Assembly: GCA_027924585.1 (NCBI GenBank)
Contig: BSBM01000436.1
Location: 11,756,501 to 11,820,500 of the forward strand
Origin: Larix kaempferi
Taxonomy: Eukaryota > Streptophyta > Pinopsida > Pinales > Pinaceae
DNA length: 64,000 bases
Direction: 5' to 3'
In this document: piece by piece, positions 22,673-33,370 of the stretch
Layout of the letters: each line of letters begins with the position of its first letter
Numbering within the stretch: the stretch's first letter is position 1
Program-made: the position numbers and the translations under genes
The notes under the pieces: generated by a model
Database searches by the model: none
What the model was told of the DNA's origin: nothing
Seen by the model: the letters and a program-made list of their open reading frames with translations, nothing else

Positions 22673-22859
22673 TAGCTAACAGATAGTGAGCAGAGGTGTG
22701 GGTACGCTATTGCTGGGGTTTGGTCCTGCCTCTATCCTGAGTGTAGCCTGGTTTTCCTTGTCCAGACTGTGAGGTCGCTTTGTCCCGTTTGGTATTCCTT
22801 CGTGGCCTTGTGGTTCAATTGCAGCAGGACCTTGTCCTAACCTCTGCCTCTTCTCCTAT

Positions 22860-23480
22860 CGAAACTTTGCTCCTCCCCTTGTAAGACCACTCTCTTCCTC
22901 GGCTTCACTCACAGTCTCGTCATGACCTGCACCCATCTACCCCTTATCCTTCCATGTACCGCCCCCCTTCTATCGCGATACCCATGACCTCTTCCCACCA
23001 GGCTGTTTACTGATCCAGATGCATCCTCAGTATACCCTTCTTGCAAATAAGCATCTTAATGGACAGTTGGAGCGACAGCAAAAACCTTCCCCGGGGTCCA
23101 CGGAAGAAATATATTTCAGCTTCACTATAAGATTTTTGGGTATCAACCGCAAATTCAGTGATATAACCTTCCAATATGCTATCGAGCCAAAATTCGACAG
23201 CTCGCGACGCCTTGTTGTCAACTTCCTGCAACTCCTGGATCAGTTTTGGAGTCTAGGTCGTCAGCTCACCACCTTGGAAGTTCCTCTTCTGAAAAGTCAA
23301 TTTTGCCAACCACTCATACAAGATAACTAGGAATTCGTAGAACAATTATTCATGCGGACCGTCGTGAATATATCTTTCCACCCACTGATCGACTATCAGT
23401 CAAGTGTTCCGACTTTCTTCTTCAGCGAATTCCTGCAACTTCTTATCAAACCAGCTTTGTATCTCCAGTTGCGTCGGATG
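22860..23480 (-). pseudogene. 5' ORF of element G1 upstream of gag
   Basis: Close behind the primer site the minus strand reads MWHPTQLEIQSWFDKKLQEF (23470), then QWVERYIHDGPHE, LYEWLAKLTFQKR, and an open segment of 74 codons at 23231-23007 with LQEVDNKASRAVEFWLDSIL and EIYFFRGPRGRFLLSLQLSI. Two or three stops break it. The composition and continuity over 500 bases show it was protein-coding. It may be an N-terminal extension of gag or a separate first ORF. No catalytic motif is visible and its function is unknown. Confidence 0.6.
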
Positions 23481-23513
23481 CCACAACATATCCTCCTTTC
23501 ACTTCGCACATGG

Positions 23514-23530
23514 TCCCGGCAACGGAACCA
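23514..23530 (-). other. Primer-binding site of element G1 (tRNA-Asp-like)
   Basis: The minus strand reads TGGTTCCGTTGCCGGGA two bases inside the LTR. It matches the plant tRNA-Asp 3' end except for two bases after TGG. The X2 copy at 34455-34471 shows the same site in more decayed form. Confidence 0.7.
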
Positions 23531-23532
23531 TT

Positions 23533-24138
23533 TGTTGACTCACTCCCAGTCGACAGGGGTTCCCATCACTGTCGACACCAACCCACCGCGATCTCCCTGA
23601 GCACCGGCCCAGACAGGTTTTACCTCATCCAGCAACACCTGCGGAGCAAATGAGGTCTCACCCGAGATGTTCAAGGGAGAGTTGTCGGAACCATGTTTCC
23701 TCTGAATGAAGGAGGATGGTTGCAGCTCAATCACTTAAACTTATCATGACATTACAGAAGTAGATCTATGCATTTAACTTCGACATAGATTATATTCATA
23801 GCATCATTCAACAGAAATTTTCATCGCAGCAAATAAAATAGCAAAGCATTAATTGCAGCAAGAAAACATCGCAACATGCATTACCATAAGATAACAGAAG
23901 ATACACAGGGATTTCAAGAAACAACTCTGTCATATCATATTAACTCCGCAAAATGCAAATACAATATCTCCGCAAAACACAGATCTCGCAGATAACTCTT
24001 GATCTCCAATTACAGACACATGTATTCCTTGAAATCCTATTATCCAACACATACAACTCTATGACTTTATATAGGCTTCCACCTTTACATTACTTTTCCA
24101 CTTACTAACAACTTCCTAACCAACACTTTGAGCCTATG
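23533..24138 (-). repeat. Truncated 5' LTR of element G1 (606 bp)
   Basis: Starts TGTTGACTCACTCCC and follows the left LTR until GCCTATGAC at 24138, where unrelated AT-rich DNA begins. The outer 235 bases are missing. The same breakpoint is present at 35077, so the truncation happened before the 1.5-kb duplication. Confidence 0.85.
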
Positions 24139-24993
24139 ACCAAAGATTTAAAAATATGCAATGATGATATGAATATAGAAAGAGAGAGAAAGAGAACTAT
24201 AAATACATATAGAACGAGAGAGAAAGAGAACTATAAGTACATATATAAAGAGAACTATAAACTTTCAATTTGTATAAAATTGTACATATATTTAATGGAA
24301 ATTAAAATATGGACTTGAACAGTTAAAAGTTGAATGATTGGATATTAAAGTATGCGTTTTAATGTAAAAACCACATTTTTGGATTAGTGGGAAATTGAAT
24401 TACAAAGTGAAGAAGTTTTTTTTGTAAACTAGTACCCACCGAGTTTCGAACTGGTGACCCAACACAATGAGTGTCTTAACCGTACACCCATTCACCATAT
24501 ATTCTACGTCCCGTGGGATACAAAGTGAAGAAGTTGATAAAGCATTTTAAAAATGAAATTTTTTAGCTACAAGTACAAGTAAGAAGGTGGATAAAACATT
24601 GAAACTATTTTTTGAAAACATGAAATATTCAATTTGTCAAGTGATATACATAAAAGATATATACTTGATTACAAGTAGAAATGTAAAGATAAGTACAATC
24701 TAGATAGCTAATAGGATATGGTTCGGTTAAAAATGTGGAAAAATCTACACGCATCAAGCATGTTGCAAAGCATTCATCTAACTCAACCATGTATTTATTT
24801 AGAGATTCTATTTTTGTATGGTTTTAATGCCACAAAATTTGTTTGCTCTATTTTTACTCTCTTTGGTAGTCTTGTCAACATGATCTTTAAGAAGCATGTT
24901 AACACTGCTCTAACAGAAGAAAAATATCCTCTCTTATGTACTTTCTAATAATGATCAGTAACGAGCATTCAATACTATGAGTATCTGTCAAAG
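24139..24993. other. Flank between G1 and G2 (first copy of duplicated block X)
   Basis: AT-rich DNA that begins with a GA-rich simple stretch (24175-24260) and contains a SINE (24418-24519). Its last 101 bases (24893-24993) are the 5' piece of the retroposed sequence seen complete at 35834-37161. Open frames at 24136-24318 and 24718-24948 are repeated in the second copy at 35075 and 35659, but resemble nothing known and are explained by the DNA duplication. Confidence 0.7.
24402..24535 (-). mobile_element. tRNA-derived SINE with 16-bp target duplication (copy 1)
   Basis: The insert at 24418-24519 (102 bp) is flanked by ACAAAGTGAAGAAGTT on both sides. On the minus strand it has a box-A-like GGGTGTACGGTTAAG and a box-B-like AGTTCGAAACTC at tRNA-like spacing, and ends in an A-rich tail (T run at 24416-24423 on the plus strand). 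This is the structure of a short SINE. The second copy is at 35357-35460. Confidence 0.7.
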
Positions 24994-26605
24994 TGTTATA
25001 CCTAAAATTGCCACACCATGTGTAAGTGAGAATATACATGTTTCACCACCATGGAAAACATGATGTTTATGCCTCCTAAGGGTGTTAGGACCCTTCATTC
25101 TAATGGTTGTACCTTCCCTAGTCACACTTGGAAGAAAATCCAACAAGCAAGGGGCCGAAACCCACATTAACCACCTCCAAAAATTAGCCTTCTGGAATTA
25201 CCGCGCCTTGCATGCCTATGGGGGAGCAGTAATGTCAAACTACCGCGTTCTTAATTCCTATGGGGAAGCAGTACTACCGTGCTTTGCTTAGTTATAGGGA
25301 GCGGTAGTTTTGGTTTAGGCTTATCCCTTTGATTTTGGATCTTGGATCTCATGGAGATTTTCTTGGGATGAGGTACCCATTCGAATCCCATCTCACTTTC
25401 CCTCCTTGGCATGATTTAGATCCTTGATCCACATATTATTCACTTAGATCCATAATCTCCTCTTAGTGGTTGGCCTCCCAAATTCTACTTAAAGAAAGCC
25501 ATCCATGAGCTAGCGGGGGGTGATCTTGGAAGCACCAAACTTTTGATCCTATTAGTCTTGCAATGGTGATGTTGGAGAGCTTGGAAGGAGGTGCTGCTAC
25601 TTTGGACATCAAGGTATAACATTGTAATCAGCCATTAGAGGAAATTTGGGTAAAAAATGGGCCTCCTAAGGAAAATAATAAGAAAATAATAAAATAATCA
25701 TAGAGAGAGAGTAATAAAACTACTTTTTTGGATTGTATTTTCAACTTATCTCCTTGTAGGTTTACTCAAATTTCAAGTGGGAGGACTCGTTGGATGCATA
25801 ATTAAATTGTGCGTCCAACGAGTACCCATGTTGCATACTTTTAACAACATCCACACCATGAAAAATTGAAAATATATTAAAACAACGTGTTTCTTATGAG
25901 AGAAAACACGTTTTTTAATATTTTTTCGATTTTTCATGGTGTGGATGTTGTTGAAAGTATGAAACATGGGTAATCATTGGATGCATAATTTATGCATCCA
26001 ACGAGTCCTCCCGCTTGAAATTTGAGTAAACCTACAAGGAGATATGTTGAAAATACAATCCAAAAAAATAGTTTTTATTTTTTCCCTCCAATTTTTTTAG
26101 GTGCTCCCTTTTTTAATTTTAAAACATTTTGATTGGCTAATACATGATGACATGGAATTTATATTATTTTTGGAAGGCCCATTTTAAATTGAAATTTCCT
26201 CTAATGTTCTTTTGGCTTTCTTATCATTAATATAACTTAGCCTATTCCTCTCATTTTCATGTCTTTAATGATGAATGCATGGAATTGTCTATGTTTTGAT
26301 AGTTAGATCTTTGTTTATACATATATTGCTTTGGAGAAGGTGTTGTATTTCCTTTGTGAACAGGTTCATAAGTCCATAATCAAAGGCTGGAGCTGGAGCA
26401 ACTTAGGAGCAGCAAGGACAACCATCAAAGCAAGGTATGCCATCTACTTGCTTTGTATTTCCATAGCTTGTTAGCTGAGGTGTCAGCTAGATCTAAGAGG
26501 ACTATAGTGTCTATTTGTTTCATCTCTATCTTGGGTAGGCAACTAGGGGCCTTTTCTAATCCCAAGGGGATATCTACCTATCCGTAGGGAGATTTTCTCA
26601 CAACA
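24994..26605 (+). repeat. 5' LTR of element G2 (1612 bp including a 574-bp insertion)
   Basis: Starts TGTTATACCTAAAATTG and ends CTCACAACA. Without the insertion at 25633-26206 it is colinear with the 3' LTR, differing by scattered substitutions. It contains three hairpin-prone units with ACCGC/GCGGT words at 25190-25310. Confidence 0.9.
25633..26206. mobile_element. Foldback (MITE-like) element inserted in the G2 5' LTR
   Basis: The ends CATTAGAGGAAATTT and AAATTTCCTCTAATG are perfect inversions. Most of the 574 bp folds back on itself. The inner arms 25730-25895 and 25905-26061 pair almost completely around a short loop (TCTTATGAGAG) and include GGACTCGTTGGATGCATAA and its complement. The 3' LTR of the same element lacks it and shows the empty site (…AATCAG.C.TTCTTTTGG), giving exact borders. 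No target duplication is visible and no coding capacity exists. Confidence 0.85.
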
Positions 26606-29164
26606 GAAATTGGCGACTCCACTAGGACATTTTCTTCCTTAGTTTCACCTTTGCTTGCTTGTTTGGATCATCAAATCCTCTTCTAAGTGTTTTTTCTCAT
26701 CACCTTAGATCCTCTTTGATCATCATTGAGGACTATTTTAAACTCGGGACCTTATCCTTGTTCAGATCTAGGCCAACTTTTCATTTTTTCAATCCTACAG
26801 GAAATTATCGCTCCCTCAAAATAGGTTACAAAGCGACATTTTTCAACTACCGCTCCCTTATAGTGGGCTAGAGCGTGGTACTACCTCTCCCCCACAGTGT
26901 TCTAGGGTGCGGTACTGCTTAACTACCACTCTGTATTGGTCTATGCAAGGGCGGTACTTTCCTGTTTTGGTCATTTTTGAGCTTATTTGGAGGGGTTCCC
27001 TTGGGTTTTTTGCTCCCAAACTTTTGGGGTGCCTCCATATGGTCCATTGGCTTCTTTTTGACACATTTTTTAAGAGATTTGAGTCTCTTTTGAGTCCTTT
27101 TCATCCACATTTTTGTCTCTAGTCCTTCATTGGCATCTTTGAGGCCATTTGGTCAATTTTGAGTCCTCTGAGTTACTTTTCAGTTCTGGGAGTCAAGTGT
27201 ACCATCCCAGTCACTTTAGGATCTCTATAACATAACTTTGAACCCTTCCAAACCTCATTTTGGAGAATTTGTGCCCCTTTTTCTTTGTTTGGAAGACTAG
27301 GTTCTATCTTGGAAAGTTGAAATCCCCTTGGGTTAACTTGACCCCTTGTGTACGTTTTCGATTTTTCTGATTTAGAGTCTCTTGATGAGTGATTTTGTGA
27401 CCGTTACATGACTGATTTGGACTAATACAATTCATTTTTTTGGCTTGTTTTAGAAACTCTTGGCATCTTTTGGAAGTTCAAATCCTTTGTTTGGTTTCTT
27501 GAGTCAAACTAGTGCTTTGTTTTCTTGTTGTGTAGAATTGTCATTCTTTTCAAGCCCCAATAGCTTGCATTTGTTTTTAAACTTCTTCTCACCATCAGAG
27601 TGATTGGATTCAATTTTTTTTTAGAGATCTCTTTAGTGTGATATTCCAAAGGTTTGTTTGGTTTGGCTCATTTGGATTGTTTAGATTGGCTTCAAAAAAC
27701 TTGGGACATCCTGGTCTTTTGAAGTCATTTTCTTGGGTTTTGCGCTTTGTTTCCTTTGCATCTTTAGCTATTTATTGGTCGTTGGAATAGATCAATCCCT
27801 TGTTTCCTTCTTTTTTTTGTTCAAAAGAAAGCTTTATTTTATTTTGTCACTCTTTTTCTATATTCATGAAATTGGAAAACATTGGCATTCTTCTTGCTTT
27901 AATTCAATCATTTGACATTCTTGGTCTTACATTCATGAGAAGAAGAAATGCTTGTTTCATATTTATGTGCATTTGAGTTAGACAATATTATTAGGTGATT
28001 CTCTTTGTCTTGCATTTGATTGGAAGCGTTTGTGGAATCCTTCTTTCCATAGATTAGATGTGTCTTTTTCAAGTATAAAGAGATAGGGAACATATTATAA
28101 TTATTGCATTTGGTGTTTGTAAAAAGATCTCTTTTTGTCACTTTAAGATAGTTTAGGTATGGTTTAATACATGATTGGTTATCATTCATTAAAAGGCTAA
28201 AATTGCATTTGCATTGGGTTGTACATATTAGGAACGAAAAGAATTCTCCCTTTTCTCTAGCTAGATTTCATCGAATAGAAAGGCTCATTTCGATTCATTC
28301 TCATTTGCATGGTTTGAGTCATCACAACATCACAAGTTTCACTTCTATTTACCCGATTGAGTAATACAACCACTAAAATTTACACTCCCTAACTCAACAC
28401 ACTATAACCTCACTGGAGGAGAAAAAGAATTTGTTAGTTAGGTGGGACACCGGGGATAGGCATCCAAATAATTCCCCCTTGTCATTATCATCTGAAACAT
28501 AGTTTTTGTCCTCTAGGGTACTAAAATCCTCTAGTATTTGTTGACATGGTCATCGACCAGTTTGTGGAGAAGGCATCCTATCGTTTCGGGGGTAAGCTAC
28601 AAGGATCGGTTCTGGACTGACTTTGTGGAATACCGCACTCCACTTAGCTCCTAAGGCATATCGATCCATTGTCTTCCTCGTATTCTCTAGCCACCATACT
28701 GGTGATACAAGGGTGATAAGACAGAAGTGCCAGTATCCTTCTCCGATGTGCCATGAACGAAGTAGCTTAGTAACCTTTCTTCTAGGGCTCTCTTACCCGG
28801 GATCCCTTTTGGTAGAGGGATATCCTTCCATTATTGGTCTCTCATTTTGTATTGTTCAACTTGGATTTCATCACCTTGTGAAGGATACAACTTGTTTAGG
28901 TCTCCAGCTCTTAGTTAGGAGGTTTTGCTTGCTATGTCATCTTGTAGAGGGTTTTTTTTCTTTGTAGGGTTGCTTGTTTGCATTCTGGTCATTTTGTTGT
29001 ACAGCTCGCTTACTGTGGCAGCGACCTCAGTATAGTTTTTTGAGCTCGCTCTTTTGGCCTGTGAGCCTTGTCTTTTCCTAGCTCCCCTTTTGCACGCTCG
29101 GTTTCCTAAAGGTTTTTTGAGTTCTTTTTAGCAAGACTCCATCCACATCACTTAGTCTTGTTCC
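26606..29164 (+). other. Leader of element G2
   Basis: A long untranslated region with the primer site at 26611-26623 (TGGCGACTCCACT). Four hairpin-prone units with ACCGCTCCC or ACCACTCTG words follow at 26806-26960. Next come a T-rich stretch with many GAGTC/GTC words (27060-28300) and a conserved block (28380-29160) homologous to the leader of element B on the other strand. No credible gene lies within it, and the frame at 28623-28967 is within this conserved non-coding block. Confidence 0.7.
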
Positions 29165-29692
29165 ATGGAAAATCCATCTCCATGCGCCCAAGCACCTTCT
29201 GGGACTACCAATCAAGAGACCCCTTCTCAAGGGGTACCTTTTGTCTTTCCTCCAGTTGGAGATATTGGTCCTCCCTTTATTGCCACGTTAAATCTTCCTG
29301 GATTAACCATAGGATTACCGGTATGGTTATTCAATCCAGTTATTCCGGTTGTACCCAATGTTTCGAATGTTAACTCTCCACCACGAGAGATTCAATCCCA
29401 AACTAATCCTTCCCCTTTTGCGTCGGATGAATCTTCTTCCGTTCCTTCTTCCTCGCCTGATCAAAGCAATAGTGTTAGTAATCAGGTGGATAAGAAGAAG
29501 AAGAAAAGGAAGATAAAGAAGAACGAGGATAAGAAAGAGACCAAGCGTAAACCATTTGCCTCTAATGGCACTCATTCTACGAAAACACCTCATAAGCCCA
29601 AGTTCCCTTGCAAACTTTGCAAGGGTGATCACCTTCTCAAGGATTGCCCCGGTCTTTCCCTTGTGTCAGAAGTGTGGTCTAAAAACCCCTAA
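29165..29692 (+). pseudogene. gag remnant of G2: N-terminus and zinc knuckle, capsid deleted
   Basis: An open frame of 175 codons. The N-terminal part (FIATLNLPGL) aligns with FMASLNLPDL in the element B gag. Directly afterwards comes a serine-rich and very basic stretch (KKKKKRKIKKNEDKKETKRK, about residues 110-130) and a zinc knuckle CKLCKGDHLLKDCP near residue 155. The capsid core present in B is missing, so the protein would bind nucleic acid but not build a particle. The frame then breaks and continues in another frame at 29753. Confidence 0.75.
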
Positions 29693-29752
29693 CCACTTGT
29701 ATCATCAACCTCTGACCATCATGTTGATGACACTCCCTCAACCAGTGACCCC

Positions 29753-30708
29753 TTGGTAAAGGGTTGGAAGGGTAAAGTCCTATATCCCTGTCTGATATGC
29801 AAGGGTATGCACCATACTTTCCTTTTTCCAAGCATGGATGAAGCTTCGCGGTGGTTGCAATATATTACTAGTTCTCAACTGGTGCTTCCAACAAACAATA
29901 GTAAGTTGTCCCTCGACCCCCCGCTGGTTGACCAAGTGATCAATTCAGTTTCATCTGCAATTGATCCCACTCTCCCTTTCGAGAATGAAGTGATCGAGTC
30001 GCTGTCATCTCCACTCGATCCCACTCTTTCATTGGAGAAAGTCCAGATTGAAGCAGTCACCTTAACACAGTCTTCATCTCATTCTTATCTTCCAAGAAAA
30101 AATGAATTGGAAACCATTGATGTTTTCCTAATCAGTTCAGTATGTCCTAGGAAAGGGGAAACCCAATCAGTTTCCGCGGTACCCCCTCCAAGTACTGAGG
30201 TTATTTCCTTTGATTGGAATGGTCTAACAGAATCTTGTCTTCCTTCGAATGTTCCTTTTCAGATATCTGTAGGAGTTTCCGATAAGGAAATATTTCGCAC
30301 CGTAGTGGATGAGGGAGCTTCTGTTAGTATTTTATCCTCAACTGCTTGGAAAGCCTTAGGTTCTCCTCGGCTTGTGCCTGTCACTAACCGGATACTCACT
30401 TTCAATAGAAGGCCTACCGGACCTTTAGGGTCCTTCCTTAGTTACCTATCACTTTGGGAGGGAAAACTGTCTGCATTGAGGTTATAGTAGTCCAAGGTCC
30501 CTTAGATTTTAATCTACTCCTTGGACGTGATTACGTTTATGCAATGAAGGCTATAGTGTCCTCACTCTTTCGAGTGATGTATTTTCCCCATCATGGGAAT
30601 GTTGTGACCATTGATCAGCTTTCCTTTGTGACGCCCACTCATCGCATGACTCCTAGTCACCAGACTTCCCTAAATGTTGCACATGTTTTAGTGGTGTCTT
30701 CCCCCTAA
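29753..30708 (+). pseudogene. Zinc knuckle plus aspartic protease of G2
   Basis: The frame 29753-30487 starts near a second knuckle-like motif (CLICKGMHHTF). It has a serine-rich spacer with a repeated DPTL.FE word, then the protease core FRTVVDEGASVSILSSTAWK (about residues 183-202) and FNRRPTGPLG. After a frameshift, 30454-30708 continues with VVQGPLDFNLLLGRDYVYAM and a C-terminal HHGNVVTIDQLSFV. The catalytic box is DEG where DSG or DTG is expected, so cleavage activity is doubtful. No RT follows; the frame ends and the hairpin array begins. Confidence 0.8.
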
Positions 30709-30721
30709 GGATGGGGGGGGT

Positions 30722-32195
30722 ATGAGCATAGTTCCCTTTCTATGTCAAGCTCGTTAAAAAATGAAATAGGTTCCTACGAGCATAGTTTATTCTCTATTTC
30801 AAGCTCGTTAAAAAATGAAACTGACCCTCAAGCACAGTTTACCGATGGTTTGGAGCTTGTGTAAAGATGAAACCAATCCCAAGCATAGTTTACTTTCGGT
30901 TTCAAGCTTGCGTAAAAATGAAACTACCTTCGAGCATAATTTCTTTCTATTTTAAGCTCGTTAAAAAATAAAAAGGACCCTTTCAAGCATTTTTATTATC
31001 TATTTCAAGCTTGTGTAAAAATGAAATAGATCTCCCTTCCATTTGTTCGAGTCTCTCGCTAGAGTTAGGATTTGAACCTTCATTTCATCTGCTTGGGTCA
31101 GTTGGTCCTGGTTCTCCCTACCCCCCTTGGTGAACACATTCAGATTAGTAGCTAGGATTTTTGGGTAAGGAAGAAGAGTAGTCAGACGAAATGAAGCTTG
31201 GGGGGCATGTTTAGCCGCTAGCAATCATGTTGGGGGCATTTACCAACCTCTGGTCATCATGTTGGGAAGGAACCCGTCAATGGGCCTTAACCGTGAGCAG
31301 AGTTTACCTTTGGCTTCAATCTCATTAAAAAATGAAACCAGTAGTCTGAGCATAGTTCATTTTCTGTTACAAGCTCGTTAAAAAATGAAGCAGACATCAT
31401 GAGCATTCTTCCAACCTATCTTCGAGCTCATTAAAAACAATAAGATGGTATTTGAGCTTACTTTTCACTTTTTTCGTGCTCTGGTTAAAAATATGAAAAG
31501 TGGTTTGAGCTTACTTTTCATTTTTCGTGCTCTGGATCCAAACATGAAAAAGATTCCGAGTGCTTTTGATACCATTGTCGTGCTCGTTAAAAATTGAGTA
31601 AAAAGGTGTGTCTAACGAGTATAGGTTTATCACTTTATCCAGCCTCGCTAGACTATTTACGGAAAAGGAACTGTGCCGAGTTTACTTTTCCTTTGTCGTA
31701 CTCGGTCACCAACCATGACAAAGGTGTACATGGAGTCCTCTTTAAGCTCTTTTCAGACCTAAAATAGGAAAAGATTGCCGAGCGAACTTGTTTCTTTTAT
31801 GCTCGTAAAAGTATTTGAAAGGACATCTATTCGGTGATACGTCATCCTTTTTTCGGACCGTTTAGACTATTTACGAGAAAGGTATACCTCAGTCAACCTT
31901 TGACTAGGAGAGTTCCTCCAGATATTATTTTACACTTTTTCGGGTCTGGGGACTAACCTTTGTGAAAAAGTACATTTTGGAGTCTTCTTTAAGCTTTTCA
32001 GACTCTCTAAACATGAACAACTACCAAGTTTTTCTTCCTTGGACTCGTAAAATCAAACATCGAAGGACCCTTTTGGGACTGAACCCCTCCTTTCTCAGGT
32101 TCGTAAAACATGTGAGATTGGACTCGTCCAAAGGATGAGCTATACTGGGCATCTGTTATCCTCCTCAAGATCGTTAAAAAACAAAGAGGTACTCA
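30722..32195 (+). repeat. Array of about 20 diverged hairpin units in the G2 3' region
   Basis: Units recur every 52-53 bp, stretching to about 60 further right. Each consists of a GAGCATAGTT-like start, a left stem arm, a central AAGCTCGTTAAAAAAT-like loop, and a right arm complementary to the left one. Stems differ between units yet stay paired. Examples are ATCTATTTC/GAAATAGAT (30998-31006 and 31023-31031), CACTTTT/AAAAGTG (31466 and 31496), CCTTTGTC/GACAAAGG (31690 and 31717), TCTTTTC/GAAAAGA (31748 and 31768) and ACTTTTTC/GAAAAAGT (31934 and 31964). A different block (31048-31290) interrupts the array. No coding frame is kept. Confidence 0.75.
31079..31196. repeat. Larger hairpin interrupting the unit array
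   Basis: CTTCATTTC.TCTG at 31079-31092 pairs with CAGA.GAAATGAAG at 31183-31196 (13 pairs, one mismatch), enclosing about 90 bases. It is followed by two purine-tract-like words (GGGGGGCAT and TTGGGGGCAT). Confidence 0.6.
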
Positions 32196-33370
32196 TCAAA
32201 TATGATGGGGATTGGGGAGGAATAAGTTAAGTTTCTTTTCGAAAGCTTCATGGCAGCTTGTGTCTCCCTTGAACATGGCACTTGTTTGCGTCTCGTCATA
32301 CAGTTGGGTAATTTGCTTATCTTTGAGTCATGCCAATTCTATGAGTTGTCCCGCTCCTTCAAGTCATCTGAAGAATGCCTTAGTCATCATTGCATTATGT
32401 CTTGGTCTCTGCCTCGTTGAGTCAATGCTGCCGAGTCATTATTGTCATGCCGTTCATGTTCAAGGGAAGTTTACCTTAGTCATACTTTGCATTTTTATCC
32501 TTTACATCCTTGTGTCAGTCCATGCTCATCTGATTCATTACTTCACATCAATTTCCTATGTCGGTTTCGTGTCGATGATGTGGGATCCATTATGGCCCTC
32601 CTTCGACGAGTCTATTCCTGTCGACTTCAACTCATTATCCAGGAATTAGTCTTAGAAACCAACCTTAGTACCTTGGTACCTGCATGCCTCAATGACAGGT
32701 TTCCTCATATTCGACAGTAGGTTTTCATCATTTACCTCTAATCAAATGATCTCGCAGATGTTCGACATCAACTCATCTATTCACATTTCGTCGAGATGTA
32801 CTATGATACCTTGGGAGTCATTTTAATCATTGGTGATTTCCCTCGCACTTGTTAATGGTTCCAATCATTGACCGGTAATCAAGTGGTTTCTACCATGTTC
32901 GACTTCAACACCTTGTAATCACATTGTTAGATTCGTATCGATTTGGGATCGAGTGGAAGACCCTGGATGGTTCTGAAGTCTTTTTAGCACATCCAAGTTG
33001 CGATGGAGATTTTTTGAGTAGGTTCCCACATATATATTATGTTGATGACCTCATTGTTGTACTGTCACACAGATCCACTCTTGTATTGGTCGTGGCTGTG
33101 TCATTGTCTTATCATGGATCTACGTTTGTAGTCTAGTAGCCATGATTTGTCTCCAGTCATTGTTAAGTTAGTAATGTCATGGATCTGCAATGTATTGGTC
33201 GGTAGCCATGCTTTCAGTCAGTTGTTCCGAGCATGGGTATGCCCACCTAGAGGTCATTAGACATATTGTTGATATTTTATTATAGCTCTTCTCCAGTTCT
33301 CCCTCAGATATCCTTGCAGACTTATTATTTGTAAAGTATTTCAGCCATCAGATTCCTTCTGACCTCACAC
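32196..33370 (+). other. 3' untranslated region of G2
   Basis: Non-coding sequence rich in GTCAT and GTTCGAC words. The open frames (32212-32649, 32442-32720, 32924-33136) lack recognisable domains and overlap in different frames. I see no RT or integrase remnant. Confidence 0.6.

Larger units (their letters stand above)
14634..24138 (-). mobile_element. Element G1: near full-length Ty3/gypsy retrotransposon
   Basis: On the minus strand the order is truncated 5' LTR (24138-23533), primer site, an extra 5' ORF, gag, protease, a gag-like domain, RT, RNase H, integrase, a 3' untranslated region, purine tract and 3' LTR (15474-14634). The LTR ends are TGTTGG...CCAACA. All frames are broken by stops. 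The left flank is the Helitron; the right flank is unknown because the right LTR lacks its outer 235 bases or so. The primer site resembles tRNA-Asp, and the integrase C-terminus has the QFQQGDLVLLYDNKFMKHPG-type chain known from Athila-like elements. Lineage placement is tentative. Confidence 0.9.

Noticed and set aside
30722-32195. Regular repeat spacing recalling a CRISPR array
   Set aside because: Repeats are not identical, the spacers contain complementary arms, and the context is a plant retrotransposon.
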